A stretch of DNA of 64,000 nucleotides from CAVWCQ01 sp963753545 (lineage in GTDB: Bacteria > Chloroflexota > Anaerolineae > Aggregatilineales > Aggregatilineaceae), in contig CAVWCQ010000011.1 in NCBI GenBank assembly GCA_963753545.1, positions 434,001 through 498,000 on the forward strand, given 5' to 3'. The position numbers were made by a program, and so were the translations under genes. This document shows, in pieces, positions 46,993 to 55,762 of the stretch (position 1 is the stretch's first letter; each line of letters opens with the position of its first letter). The notes beneath the pieces are model-generated. The model was not told where the DNA came from. It saw only the letters and a list, made by a program, of their open reading frames with translations, and did no database searches.

Positions 46993-47058
46993 TTCTCGCA
47001 ACGGACCGGCCCCCAAACTCGTAATCAGAGTCGGCAATCGTTTTTTTGAGGGGGAAAT

Positions 47059-48571
47059 ATGCGAAACAAACTGCTCCGGTGCGAATTCTGGACCAGCCCC
47101 GCCGTTATGATCTTTTACGTGCCGCTCATCAAGCTGCTGCTGCACCTGACTGTCAATCATCGCTACGGATTCTTCCGCGATGAACTGGCCTATGTGGACG
47201 ATGGCAAACACCTTGCCTGGGGCTACGTCGATCACCCGCCGCTGTCGCCGTTCGTCGCCCATCTGGCACACTTGCTGTTTGGCGACTCGCTGTCTGGTTA
47301 CCGGCTGTTCGCGACGCTGGCAACGGTGGGAACCGTTTTGCTCACGGGGCTGATCGTGCGCGCCCTGGGTGGAGGACGCCTGGCGATCATTCTGGCCCAG
47401 CTCTGCGTGTTTATCTCGCCCATCTACCTCGCCAGCGGTACGCTGTTTCAAGCCGTCCCGTTCGATCAGCTTTTCTGGACGCTGACCGCCTATCTGCTGA
47501 TCCTGCTGCTGAAAACGAACAACCCGAAGCTCTGGCTCGCCATTGGGCTAAGCGTTGGGCTGGGGCTGATGAGCAAATATACGATGCTCTTTTTCATCGC
47601 CGGGATGGGCATGGGCTTGCTGTTAACCCCCGCCCGCCGCTACCTGATCAACAAGTGGGCATGGGTGGGCGGCCTGATAGCGGTGATCATCGTCCTGCCA
47701 CATCTTGCCTGGGAACTGGATCACGACTGGATATCGTTCGATTACCTGGATGCCATCAACGCCCGCGACGCAGCCGAAGGCCGCACAGCTACGTTCATAC
47801 CGGACCAGATTTTGCTGAATCACCCCCTCGCTGTTCCAGTCTGGATCCTTGGCCTGTACTATTATCTGCGTTCGCGCCAGGGTGCGCCCTACCGCCTGAT
47901 AGGGTGGATGTTCGTGACTATCTTTGTCCTGCTGCTGGTGATGGATGGGCGAGGATACTACCTGGGCGCGGGTTATCCTATGCTCCTTGCCGGAGGAGCC
48001 GTCTTCATCGAACAGACTTATCAATCTACTGGGCTGGCTGCGCACAAGACCCATTACCGTTGGGCTGATTATTGCCGGGGCGCTGGTTACTCTTCCCTTC
48101 TCCCTGCCCATTTTGCCGCCAAACGGCCCCATGTGGGACGCTGCCATTGAGATGAATGAGTCCTTTGTCGAGATGTTCGGCTGGGAAGAACTGGCATCCA
48201 CTGCCGCTGATATCTACCAGACGCTGCCGCCTGAAGAACAGAGCCACACCTTAATCCTCGCCGGGAATTATGGCGAAGCAGGGGCAATGAATTTGTACCG
48301 ATCCAAGTACAACCTGCCGCCCGTGATCTGCGCGACCAACACCTACTACTATTGGAGCCAGGGCCACACCGAAGCTCAGGTCTATATCGTGGTGGGGTAC
48401 GACAGGCGTTTTGTGGTCATGTTATTTGAAGAGGTCCATCTCGCAGGACACACCGGCAACGACGAAGGAATCGCCAACGAGGAGTTGAAAGATCACCCCA
48501 ATATTTTCATCGCCCGCCAACCGCGCTGGCCCTTAGCTGAGATTTGGAAGAAGCTGCAGGCGTTCGGCTAA
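47059..48571 (+). CDS. GT39-like membrane glycosyltransferase (frameshift near 48030)
   Basis: GAGGGGG lies before ATG 47059. The N-part carries the PMT/ArnT signature RYGFFRDELAYVDDGKHLAW and WGYVDHPPLSPFVAHL. A break near 48030 (GGAVFIEQTYQSTG to LLGWLRTRPITVGLIIAGAL) is repaired by one base. The C-terminal soluble part ends at 48571. Total about 500 residues. Last glycosyltransferase of the locus. Confidence 0.8.
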
Positions 48572-48616
48572 TGGTCCTATTTGGCTCTATTTGTGATAAA
48601 ATGGTCCTGTTATAGT
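48570..48616 (+). promoter_or_regulatory. Putative PdxR-type operator with phased direct repeats
   Basis: Three direct repeats, TGGTCCTATT (48572), TGGCTCTATT (48582) and TGGTCCTGTT (48602), lie 10 and 20 bp apart, on one face of the helix. A -10-like TATAGT (48611-48616) follows. AAAATGGTCC resembles published MocR/PdxR half-sites (AAAGTGG type). This suggests autoregulation of the MocR gene. Confidence 0.45.
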
Positions 48617-48641
48617 AGAGCCACGATACAGGCGAGGACGA

Positions 48642-50114
48642 ATGAACGATATTGCTCTCTACAAGGACTCCGTAGAGCCAATCTACCAGCAGTTAGCGCG
48701 CTACTTCCGGCTGCAAATTGAAAGCGGGCGCATGCTCCCTGGTGATCGTCTGCCTCCGACGCGCGATCTGGCGCACCAACTGGGCGTGGGGCGGATCAGC
48801 GTCGTCAACGCCTATGCTCAGCTTCAGTCGGATGGATTGGTCGCGGCGCACCCTGGACGCGGCACATTTGTCACCGGGCAGCGCGGCCCGTCATCCGGCG
48901 GGGCGGCAAGCTGGCCAGAACCGGGCGCACTCAACATGAGCGCGCGGGAGATGACTCGTCTGGCACGCCAACCCGGCGTGATCGCGTTTAGCGGCGGCAT
49001 CCCCCCGGAGGAGTTTCTACCTGTCGAAGCGCTGCGCTACGCGATCAATACGGTGCTGGATCGGGATGGGGCTGCTGCCGTCACCTATGAGGACGCCGAG
49101 GGGTATCCTCCCCTGCGGGCCTGCATCTCCGAATATGTAACCTCGCTGGGCATCCAGTGCCACCCCGATGAGATTCTGATCACGGGTGGCGCGCAACAGG
49201 CGCTGGATCTGGCTGTGCAAACGCTGCTGAGCGAAGGCGATATTCTGCTCACCAGCAATCCTACCTATTTAGGCCTGCTCGACATTGCTCATGTCCGGCG
49301 CGTCATCCCAATTGGCGTTCCGATGGATCAGCATGGCATCCGGCTGGATGCGCTCGAAGCGGCGATCCAGGATCGCAGGCCGGGCCTGATCTATCTCTCG
49401 CCCACCTACCACAACCCTACCGGGACGGTCATGCCCATGCACCGCCGCCGCCAACTTCTGGCACTGGCAAAGCGCTATAACATTCCGATCCTGGAGGACG
49501 CTGTTTACCAGGAACTCGGCTACCGGGAAACACCGCCGCCGCCGCTTAAAGCACTGGACGAAGATGGGCTGGTGCTCTATGCCAGCGGATTCTCCAAGAT
49601 TCTGCTGCCCGGCACACGGACCGGCTACCTGATCGCCGGGGGAACTGTGCGCGACAGACTGGCCCGTTTCAAACAAGCTGCCGACGTTTGCACGCCCGGT
49701 TTGAACCAGCGAGCCATGCATGTTTATCTTGCCAGCGGCGCGCTGATCGGCCACCTGAACCGGGTGCGTACCGAACTGCGCATTCGCTGCGAGACAGCAA
49801 TTGCAGCGGCGCGGCGCTATCTGCCCAGCGGATCGCAGTGGACAGAGCCTACAGGTGGGCTGTACATGTGGATCAGGCTTCCGGATAATGGCCCAACATC
49901 CGCTGAATTGTATATCACGGCCATTCAGCATGGCGTCGCTTATGCATTGGGGACGCTGTTCCATACTGATGGGAGCGGCAACCGTTACATTCGCCTGAAC
50001 TACGCCACCTATCCGCCCGCCAAGATCGAAGAAGGGTTCAAACGGTTGGGCGCGGCATGGGAAGCATGGCAGGAAACTTATGCGCCCGCTGTGCAGCGCA
50101 CACCGATCTTATAA
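48642..50114 (+). CDS. MocR/PdxR-type regulator (GntR HTH plus aminotransferase-like domain)
   Basis: 490 residues. The N-terminal GntR winged helix is PIYQQLARYFRLQIESGRML onward, with DRLPPTRDLAHQLGVGRISV. The fold-type I aminotransferase domain has YLSPTYHNPTGTVMPMHRRR and the PLP Lys in ASGFSKILLPGTRTGYL. The nearby pdxS and pdxT and the phased repeats suggest it is PdxR, a regulator of vitamin B6 synthesis that uses PLP as ligand. Aminotransferase activity is not excluded. Confidence 0.82.
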   Translation: MNDIALYKDSVEPIYQQLARYFRLQIESGRMLPGDRLPPTRDLAHQLGVGRISVVNAYAQLQSDGLVAAHPGRGTFVTGQRGPSSGGAASWPEPGALNMSAREMTRLARQPGVIAFSGGIPPEEFLPVEALRYAINTVLDRDGAAAVTYEDAEGYPPLRACISEYVTSLGIQCHPDEILITGGAQQALDLAVQTLLSEGDILLTSNPTYLGLLDIAHVRRVIPIGVPMDQHGIRLDALEAAIQDRRPGLIYLSPTYHNPTGTVMPMHRRRQLLALAKRYNIPILEDAVYQELGYRETPPPPLKALDEDGLVLYASGFSKILLPGTRTGYLIAGGTVRDRLARFKQAADVCTPGLNQRAMHVYLASGALIGHLNRVRTELRIRCETAIAAARRYLPSGSQWTEPTGGLYMWIRLPDNGPTSAELYITAIQHGVAYALGTLFHTDGSGNRYIRLNYATYPPAKIEEGFKRLGAAWEAWQETYAPAVQRTPIL

Positions 50115-50126
50115 CAGAGGGAAAAG

Positions 50127-51468
50127 ATGCGTCGATTGTTGGCTGGGTCCATGATTATGCTGCTGGTATCAGGTGCGCTACCTGCTGCCTATGGGCAGGA
50201 ACATGATCCTGAAGCCATTGCTCAGGCACTGGTTGATGCCTTGATCGCAGGCAATTATGGCGCTGCGACTGCTCACTTCAGTCCAGAGGTCAGCGCGGCC
50301 CTGTCCCAGGAAGCCTTACAGCAAGGATGGGAGCAGATCCAGGCCCAGATTGGTCCCTTTCAGGAGCAAATCGGCAGCCGGGTTGATTTCGACCAGCGAG
50401 CAGGGAACCCTGGTGATCATCACCTTGCAGTTCGAAAAATTAGCGCTTGATGTCAAAGTGAATGTGGACAGCAGCGGGCAGGTTAACGGACTGTATTTTG
50501 CCCCTGCTTCGGGTGCGTCATTTACGTATGAAGCGCCGGATTATGTTGATGAAAACGCCTTCACCGAGCAGGATGTCCTGTTTGGCTCCGATGAATGGGC
50601 GCTGCCCGGCACACTGACGCGGCCCAAGGGTGAAGGGCCGTTTCCGGCAGTTGTATTAGTACACGGCTCCGGACCGAATGACCGGGATGAAAGTGCTGGT
50701 CCCAATAAGCCATTCCGCGATATTGCCTGGGGTCTTGCTTCCAACGGGATTGCCGTGCTGCGCTACGACAAACGGACACTGGTTCATGGGCAGCAGATCG
50801 TTGGGATGGCGAATTTTACGCTGGATGATGAAACTGTTGCCGACGCGCTGCTGGCCGTTGATCTGCTGAAAAACACCGCAGGGATCGACCCGGCGCGTAT
50901 ATTCGTGGCAGGGCACAGCCTGGGCGGGTATGCTATCCCGCGCATTGCCGCCGGAACTTCTGATCTGGCAGGCGTGATCATCCTGGCAGGCAACTCGCGC
51001 CCTCTGCCCGATGTGATTGTGGCCCAGATCCGCTATCTCGCCGCCCTGGATGGTGAAATCTCCGATGAGGAGCAGGCGCAGATCAACGAAGTCGAAGATC
51101 AGGCGCGGGCGATCAAATTTGGACAGCCGCCAGAGATGGGAAGCGGACTATTTGCCGGACCGGCTGCCTACTGGCTGGACCTGATGGCCTATGATCCGGT
51201 GAAAATGGCGAAAAACCTGACCGTTCCCATGCTGATCCTGCAAGGCGAACGCGATTATCAGGTGACGATGGAAGATTTTGAGGGGTGGCGCAGCGGGCTG
51301 GCGGATCGCACCCATGTGCAGTTCCAGTCGTTCCCGGCGCTCAATCACCTCTTTATAGCTGGTGAGGGGCCGTCCTCACCCGACGAGTACCAAACTGTTG
51401 GTCATGTCGACGAAAACGTGATCTTGACGATTGTCAATTGGATCGATGAAACTACGCAGTCGAATTAA
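50127..51468 (+). CDS. Secreted alpha/beta hydrolase with N-terminal DUF3887-like domain (frameshift near 50385)
   Basis: A signal peptide (MRRLLAGSMIMLLVSGALPAA) is followed by a DUF3887-like segment (ALVDALIAGNYGAATAHFSP). One base near 50385 restores the main frame, SEQGTLVIITLQFEKLALDV. The hydrolase has PAVVLVHGSGPNDRDES, the nucleophile in FVAGHSLGGYAIPRIA, MLILQGERDYQVTMED and the C-terminal His in PALNHLFIAG. It lies 12 nt after the MocR gene and 22 nt before pdxS, so it is probably in the same operon. The substrate is unknown. Confidence 0.78.
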
Positions 51469-51490
51469 GCATTGAAGGAGACGAACAATC

Positions 51491-52402
51491 ATGGAAAACC
51501 AAAATACAAACGGTAACGGTGCTCAAAAAGGCACCGAGACTCTCAAACGTGGTCTGGCCCAGATGTTGAAGGGCGGCGTGATCATGGATGTGGTGACGCC
51601 GGAACATGCACGCATCGCTGAAGAAGCGGGCGCGGTGGCGGTGATGGCCTTGGAGCGCGTCCCGGCAGATATCCGGGTGCAGGGCGGCGTAGCCCGCATG
51701 AGCGATCCCGGCCTGATCCAGTCCATTATGGAATCCGTCACGATCCCGGTGATGGCAAAATGCCGCATCGGTCATTTTGTCGAAGCGCAGATTCTGGAAG
51801 CGATTGGCATCGACTATATCGATGAAAGCGAAGTGCTGACCCCCGCCGATGAGCAGTTCCATATCGACAAGCACGACTTCAACGTGCCGTTTGTTTGCGG
51901 CTGCCGCAATCTGGGTGAAGCACTGCGCCGGATCGGTGAAGGCGCGGCGATGATTCGCACCAAGGGCGAGGCCGGAACGGGCGACGTCGTGGAAGCCGTG
52001 CGTCATGCCCGCGCTGTGTTGGGCGATATCCGCCGCCTGAGCACGATGCGCCCCGAAGAATGGATGACCTTTGCCAAGGAAATCGGCGCGCCCTACGAAC
52101 TGGTCAAAGAGGTCGCTGAAACGGGCCGTCTGCCTGTGGTGAACTTTGCGGCGGGTGGCGTAGCAACTCCGGCGGACGCAGCATTGATGATGCAGTTGGG
52201 CATGGATGGCGTATTCGTTGGCTCCGGCATCTTCAAGAGTGGCGATCCGGCGCGCCGTGCAAAGGCGATTGTCGAGGCCGTGACGCACTTCAACGATCCG
52301 AAAATCCTGGCGGAAGTCAGCCGCGATCTGGGCGAGCCGATGGTCGGCATCAATGTAACCAGCATGCCCACCGAGCAGCGCATCGCTACACGCGGGTGGT
52401 AA
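51491..52402 (+). CDS. pdxS: Pyridoxal 5'-phosphate synthase subunit PdxS
   Basis: 303 residues, intact. MLKGGVIMDVVTPEHARIAE, ERVPADIRVQGGVARMSDP and CGCRNLGEALRRIGEGAAMI are diagnostic. It makes PLP from ribose 5-phosphate, glyceraldehyde 3-phosphate and ammonia supplied by PdxT. AAGGAGA precedes the ATG. pdxT lies 2.5 kb downstream rather than adjacent, separated by the patatin gene. Confidence 0.97.
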   Translation: MENQNTNGNGAQKGTETLKRGLAQMLKGGVIMDVVTPEHARIAEEAGAVAVMALERVPADIRVQGGVARMSDPGLIQSIMESVTIPVMAKCRIGHFVEAQILEAIGIDYIDESEVLTPADEQFHIDKHDFNVPFVCGCRNLGEALRRIGEGAAMIRTKGEAGTGDVVEAVRHARAVLGDIRRLSTMRPEEWMTFAKEIGAPYELVKEVAETGRLPVVNFAAGGVATPADAALMMQLGMDGVFVGSGIFKSGDPARRAKAIVEAVTHFNDPKILAEVSRDLGEPMVGINVTSMPTEQRIATRGW

Positions 52403-52421
52403 ATCCCGTTTAGCCGATTAC

Positions 52422-52450
52422 AAAGGGCCGCTTGAACGCGGCTCTTTTGA
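52422..52450 (+). terminator. Rho-independent terminator after pdxS
   Basis: Stem AAAGGGCCGC (52422-52431) / GCGGCTCTTT (52438-52447), 10 bp with one G-T pair, loop TTGAAC, then TTTG. It closes the MocR-hydrolase-pdxS unit. Confidence 0.65.
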
Positions 52451-52581
52451 ATTCCAGGCCACATTTCTTTTCTGTGTCATAAATCTGTTTGCATATGGAA
52501 TAAGAAAAGTCAACAATCTTGATGGGATTTGTTGTTCCGCCTGCCTCCCCAATCGAATGAAATTTCAGTAGGAGACTCTAG

Positions 52582-54808
52582 ATGGCTACAAATGGCCAAT
52601 CGCAGGACCTGATCACCAGTCTGCGCCAGAATTCGCTCTTTGGCTCTCTCGAAACAAGCGAACTCTGGCATCTTCAGCAACAACTTGAACCTGTTCATCT
52701 GGCAAAGGGCGAGGCACTGTTTCATGAAGGTGATGAAGGCGACAGTCTGTATCTGCTTATAGAAGGAAAGTTGGCTGTGAGTCAAGCGGGGGATACGGGC
52801 AGCGATCTGGATATCGATCAGCTCGTGCCGGGAGCAGCCGTTGGCGAAATGGCGCTGCTGACCGGGCAGAAACGAGCCGCCACTGTTTCTGCCGAGGAGG
52901 ACAGCGATCTACTGCGGATGTCTCGCGCCGAATTCCTCAACCTGACTCAACAGGAACCAGAGTGGACGAGGGCCATTTTTGAGGCCATCAAGCCCCGCTT
53001 GCAGCGGACTCAGCTTGCCAGGGTGTTAAACCGTCTGCTTGGTCATCTGGATATGGAAACGCTTCACACCCTGCAAAATAAATTAGAGTGGTTCAATGTT
53101 GCCAGCGGTGAAACAATCATCCGGCAGGGCGATATTGGCGACGAAATGTATATCGTTATCAACGGGCGGCTGCGTATTGTGATGGACAGCGACCAGGAAA
53201 ACAGACAAATCATAGGCGAAGTGGGCGCAGGAGACACCGTTGGCGAGTTTGCACTGCTCGGTGATGAAGTGCGCTCGGCTACCGTCTACGCCATCCGCGA
53301 GTCGAATGTGGTTCGCTTACGCCGCCCAACATTTGAAGAACTCGTCAGCCAGCAACCTCAGATCATGGGGCAGATCGCGGGGATTATCGCCCGGCGGCAG
53401 CAGCTTGCCGCGAAAATCGGTGCTGAGAAAAGCCGCGCCATGAATATCACCTTTGTGCCACTCTCAGCCGATCTTCCCCTGGATGAATTTGTCAGCACGT
53501 TTGTTGAGCAGCTTAAGACCCTGGCGTCGCCTCTCGTTTTGAACGCGCGCTACTTCGATGAACTGATCGGACAAGCGGGCGCTCACGCTGCTCCTCTGGA
53601 CAGCCCGGCGGGCATGGTCATTGCGGGCTGGATGACTGAACAAGAAAGCAATTATGAGCACCTGGTTTACGTGGCAGATTCCGAGTGGTCGCCCTGGACG
53701 CAGCGCTGCATCCGCCAGGCGGATCGGCTTGTCCTCGTAGCGAGCGGAACCGACCAACCAGACCTGCAGGATATTGAGAAACAGATCCAGCAGCAGCTTC
53801 CCAGCATGCAAATTGATCTCGTTCTCGTGCATCCGGTAGAGACAGTGCGGCCACAGAATACGAGCGCGTGGCTGGATAACCGACAGGTTCGCGCTCACCA
53901 CCACGTAAGGCGAGGAACTGAACAGCATTATCGCAGGCTTGCGCGGCAACTTACAGGCCGGGCGATTGGTCTGGTTCTGAGCGGCGGCGGAGCGCGCGGT
54001 TTTGCTCATATCGGGGCCATTCGAGCGCTACAGGAAGCCGGTGTCGAAGTCGATATTGTTGGCGGGACCAGTATGGGATCGCTGATTGGCGCCGCATTTG
54101 TTCTGCATGAAACCCATACGACAATTGCAGAAATGGCAAACGATCTGGCTTCAACCAAAAAGCTGTATGATTATACCCTGCCGTTCGTCTCGATCATGGC
54201 CTCCGGCAAAGTGACCCGGATGCTGGAAAACGGATTTGGCGATACGAAGATTGAAGACCTCTGAAACTGCTTACTTCTGTGTTTCCAGCAATTTATCGCG
54301 CTCGATCCCAACCATTCATACACGGGGGCTGCTGCGGAGAGCGGTCCGGGCCAGCATCTCAATTCCGGCTGTTTTTTCGCCCGTGATGTTTGAGGGTGAT
54401 GTGCTGGTTGATGGCGGTGTTATGAACAACTTCCCAGTGGACATTATGTCTGAGCTGTGCGAGGGAGGCCCCATCATCGGCATTTACACGGCCCCACCGA
54501 TTGAAAAACATAAGGTGTACGAGATTGAGGACAGCATCTCTGGCTGGAAAGTGCTGCGCAACCGGCTCAATCCGTTCGCCAAACGGATGCGTGTCCCGGC
54601 TCTGGCTGGAACCGTGCTCCGTGCGTTGGATATCAACAGCGCGTACCGCATGCGCTCCGCTTTCGGTCTGGTTTCTCTGCTGATCCAGCCCGATGTGCAC
54701 AGTTACGGATCGCTTGATTTTAATGCGTACCAGCCGTTGATCCAGATCGGCTATGAGGCAACCCAACCGCAGGTCAAAGCATGGATGGATGATCAGGCGA
54801 ATCGATGA
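52582..54808 (+). CDS. Patatin-like phospholipase with two cyclic-nucleotide-binding domains (frameshift near 54262)
   Basis: Two cNMP/CAP-type domains (about residues 12-130 and 150-275) contain VGEMALLTGQKRAATVSAEE and VGEFALLGDEVRSATVYAI. A linker with predicted alpha/beta features follows, then the patatin domain: LVLSGGGARGFAHIGAIRAL (oxyanion loop), GGTSMGS (nucleophile Ser) and, after one or two bases are restored near 54262, VDGGVMNNFPVDIM (catalytic Asp). The layout resembles the neuropathy target esterase/RssA-like group. Total about 742 residues. No hydrophobic anchor is seen. Confidence 0.88.
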
Positions 54809-54844
54809 TGCCAGGATTTTGTGCAAAATACCAAACCGAATAGC

Positions 54845-54894
54845 ACCAAGTGGAACCAAATGGTATTGCATCTCATTCCGGGCAACGCTAAAGT
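54845..54894 (+). promoter_or_regulatory. Putative pdxT promoter with PdxR-like repeats
   Basis: Direct repeats CCAAGTGGAA (54845) and CCAAATGGTA (54855) are 10 bp apart. TTGCAT (54866-54871), a 17-bp spacer and TAAAGT (54889-54894) form a promoter directly after them. The position is typical of an activator touching the -35 box. It resembles the repeats upstream of the MocR gene. Confidence 0.5.
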
Positions 54895-54927
54895 AGTTTT
54901 AACTGATTAACGGAGAGCGGCATTACC

Positions 54928-55494
54928 ATGAACGTAGGCGTACTGGCGCTGCAAGGCGCTTTTATTGAACATGAGAAAATTCTGCGTGATCTGGGTGTCA
55001 ATCCTGTCGAGGTGCGCCTGCCGGAACACCTAAAAAACCTGGACGCGCTGATCATCCCCGGCGGCGAGAGCACGACCATCGGCAAGCTGGCCGTCACCTT
55101 CCGACTGTTGGAGCCGCTGCGAACCTTTGCCAAGGAGAAACCCGTGTGGGGAACGTGCGCGGGCATGATCATGCTGGCGAAAGATATTGGCCGCAGCCAA
55201 CCGCTCATTGGCGTGATGGATATCCAGGTTAATCGGAATGCCTTTGGGCGGCAGGTAGACAGCTTCGAAACCGATTTGCGGGTGCCAGAAATTGGCCCGG
55301 AACCCTTTCATGCGGTTTTCATCCGCGCCCCATTGGTCACGGGCGTAGGAGATGGCGTGCAGGTGCTATCGCAATTGGACGAGGGTGGCATCGTCGCCGT
55401 CCGGCAGGGACACTGGCTGGCAACCGCTTTCCATCCTGAGCTGACTGGCGATAACCGGCTCCACAAGTATTTTGTGCAGCGTGTAGCGCGGTAA
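54928..55494 (+). CDS. pdxT: Pyridoxal 5'-phosphate synthase glutaminase subunit PdxT
   Basis: 188 residues. GVLALQGAFIEHEKIL, the GGESTTIGKL loop, the nucleophile Cys in WGTCAGMIMLA, and the His/Glu pair in ATAFHPELTGD define the glutaminase partner of PdxS. It supplies ammonia for PLP synthesis. AACGGAGAG precedes the ATG. A terminator follows. Confidence 0.96.
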   Translation: MNVGVLALQGAFIEHEKILRDLGVNPVEVRLPEHLKNLDALIIPGGESTTIGKLAVTFRLLEPLRTFAKEKPVWGTCAGMIMLAKDIGRSQPLIGVMDIQVNRNAFGRQVDSFETDLRVPEIGPEPFHAVFIRAPLVTGVGDGVQVLSQLDEGGIVAVRQGHWLATAFHPELTGDNRLHKYFVQRVAR

Positions 55495-55514
55495 TTCGCA
55501 TGTTCGATGAAATG

Positions 55515-55542
55515 AAGGGGCAGCCCAAAGCTGCCTCTTTTT
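55515..55542 (+). terminator. Rho-independent terminator after pdxT
   Basis: Stem AAGGGGCAGC (55515-55524) / GCTGCCTCTT (55530-55539), loop CCAAA, followed by TTT. The about 220 nt from here to the next ATG hold no recognisable gene; GAGGAGAT and GGGGAG occur near the end. Confidence 0.7.
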
Positions 55543-55762
55543 ATAACTCTCGGTACTTCAGTCCCCCATCCATTTGACCCCCTTTATGATGCATCACATG
55601 ACCTAAGAGAAAATCGACCCTATGGCTTATATCGAAAGGTATCATTTCTTCTAACATCTTCATAAGGCATGAATATCTGATGGACAAAAAGTTTCTGCTG
55701 CTGTACAACCTGTTGACGAGGAGGAGATACATAGTCGATTGCAATAGGGGAGAACAGCATCC

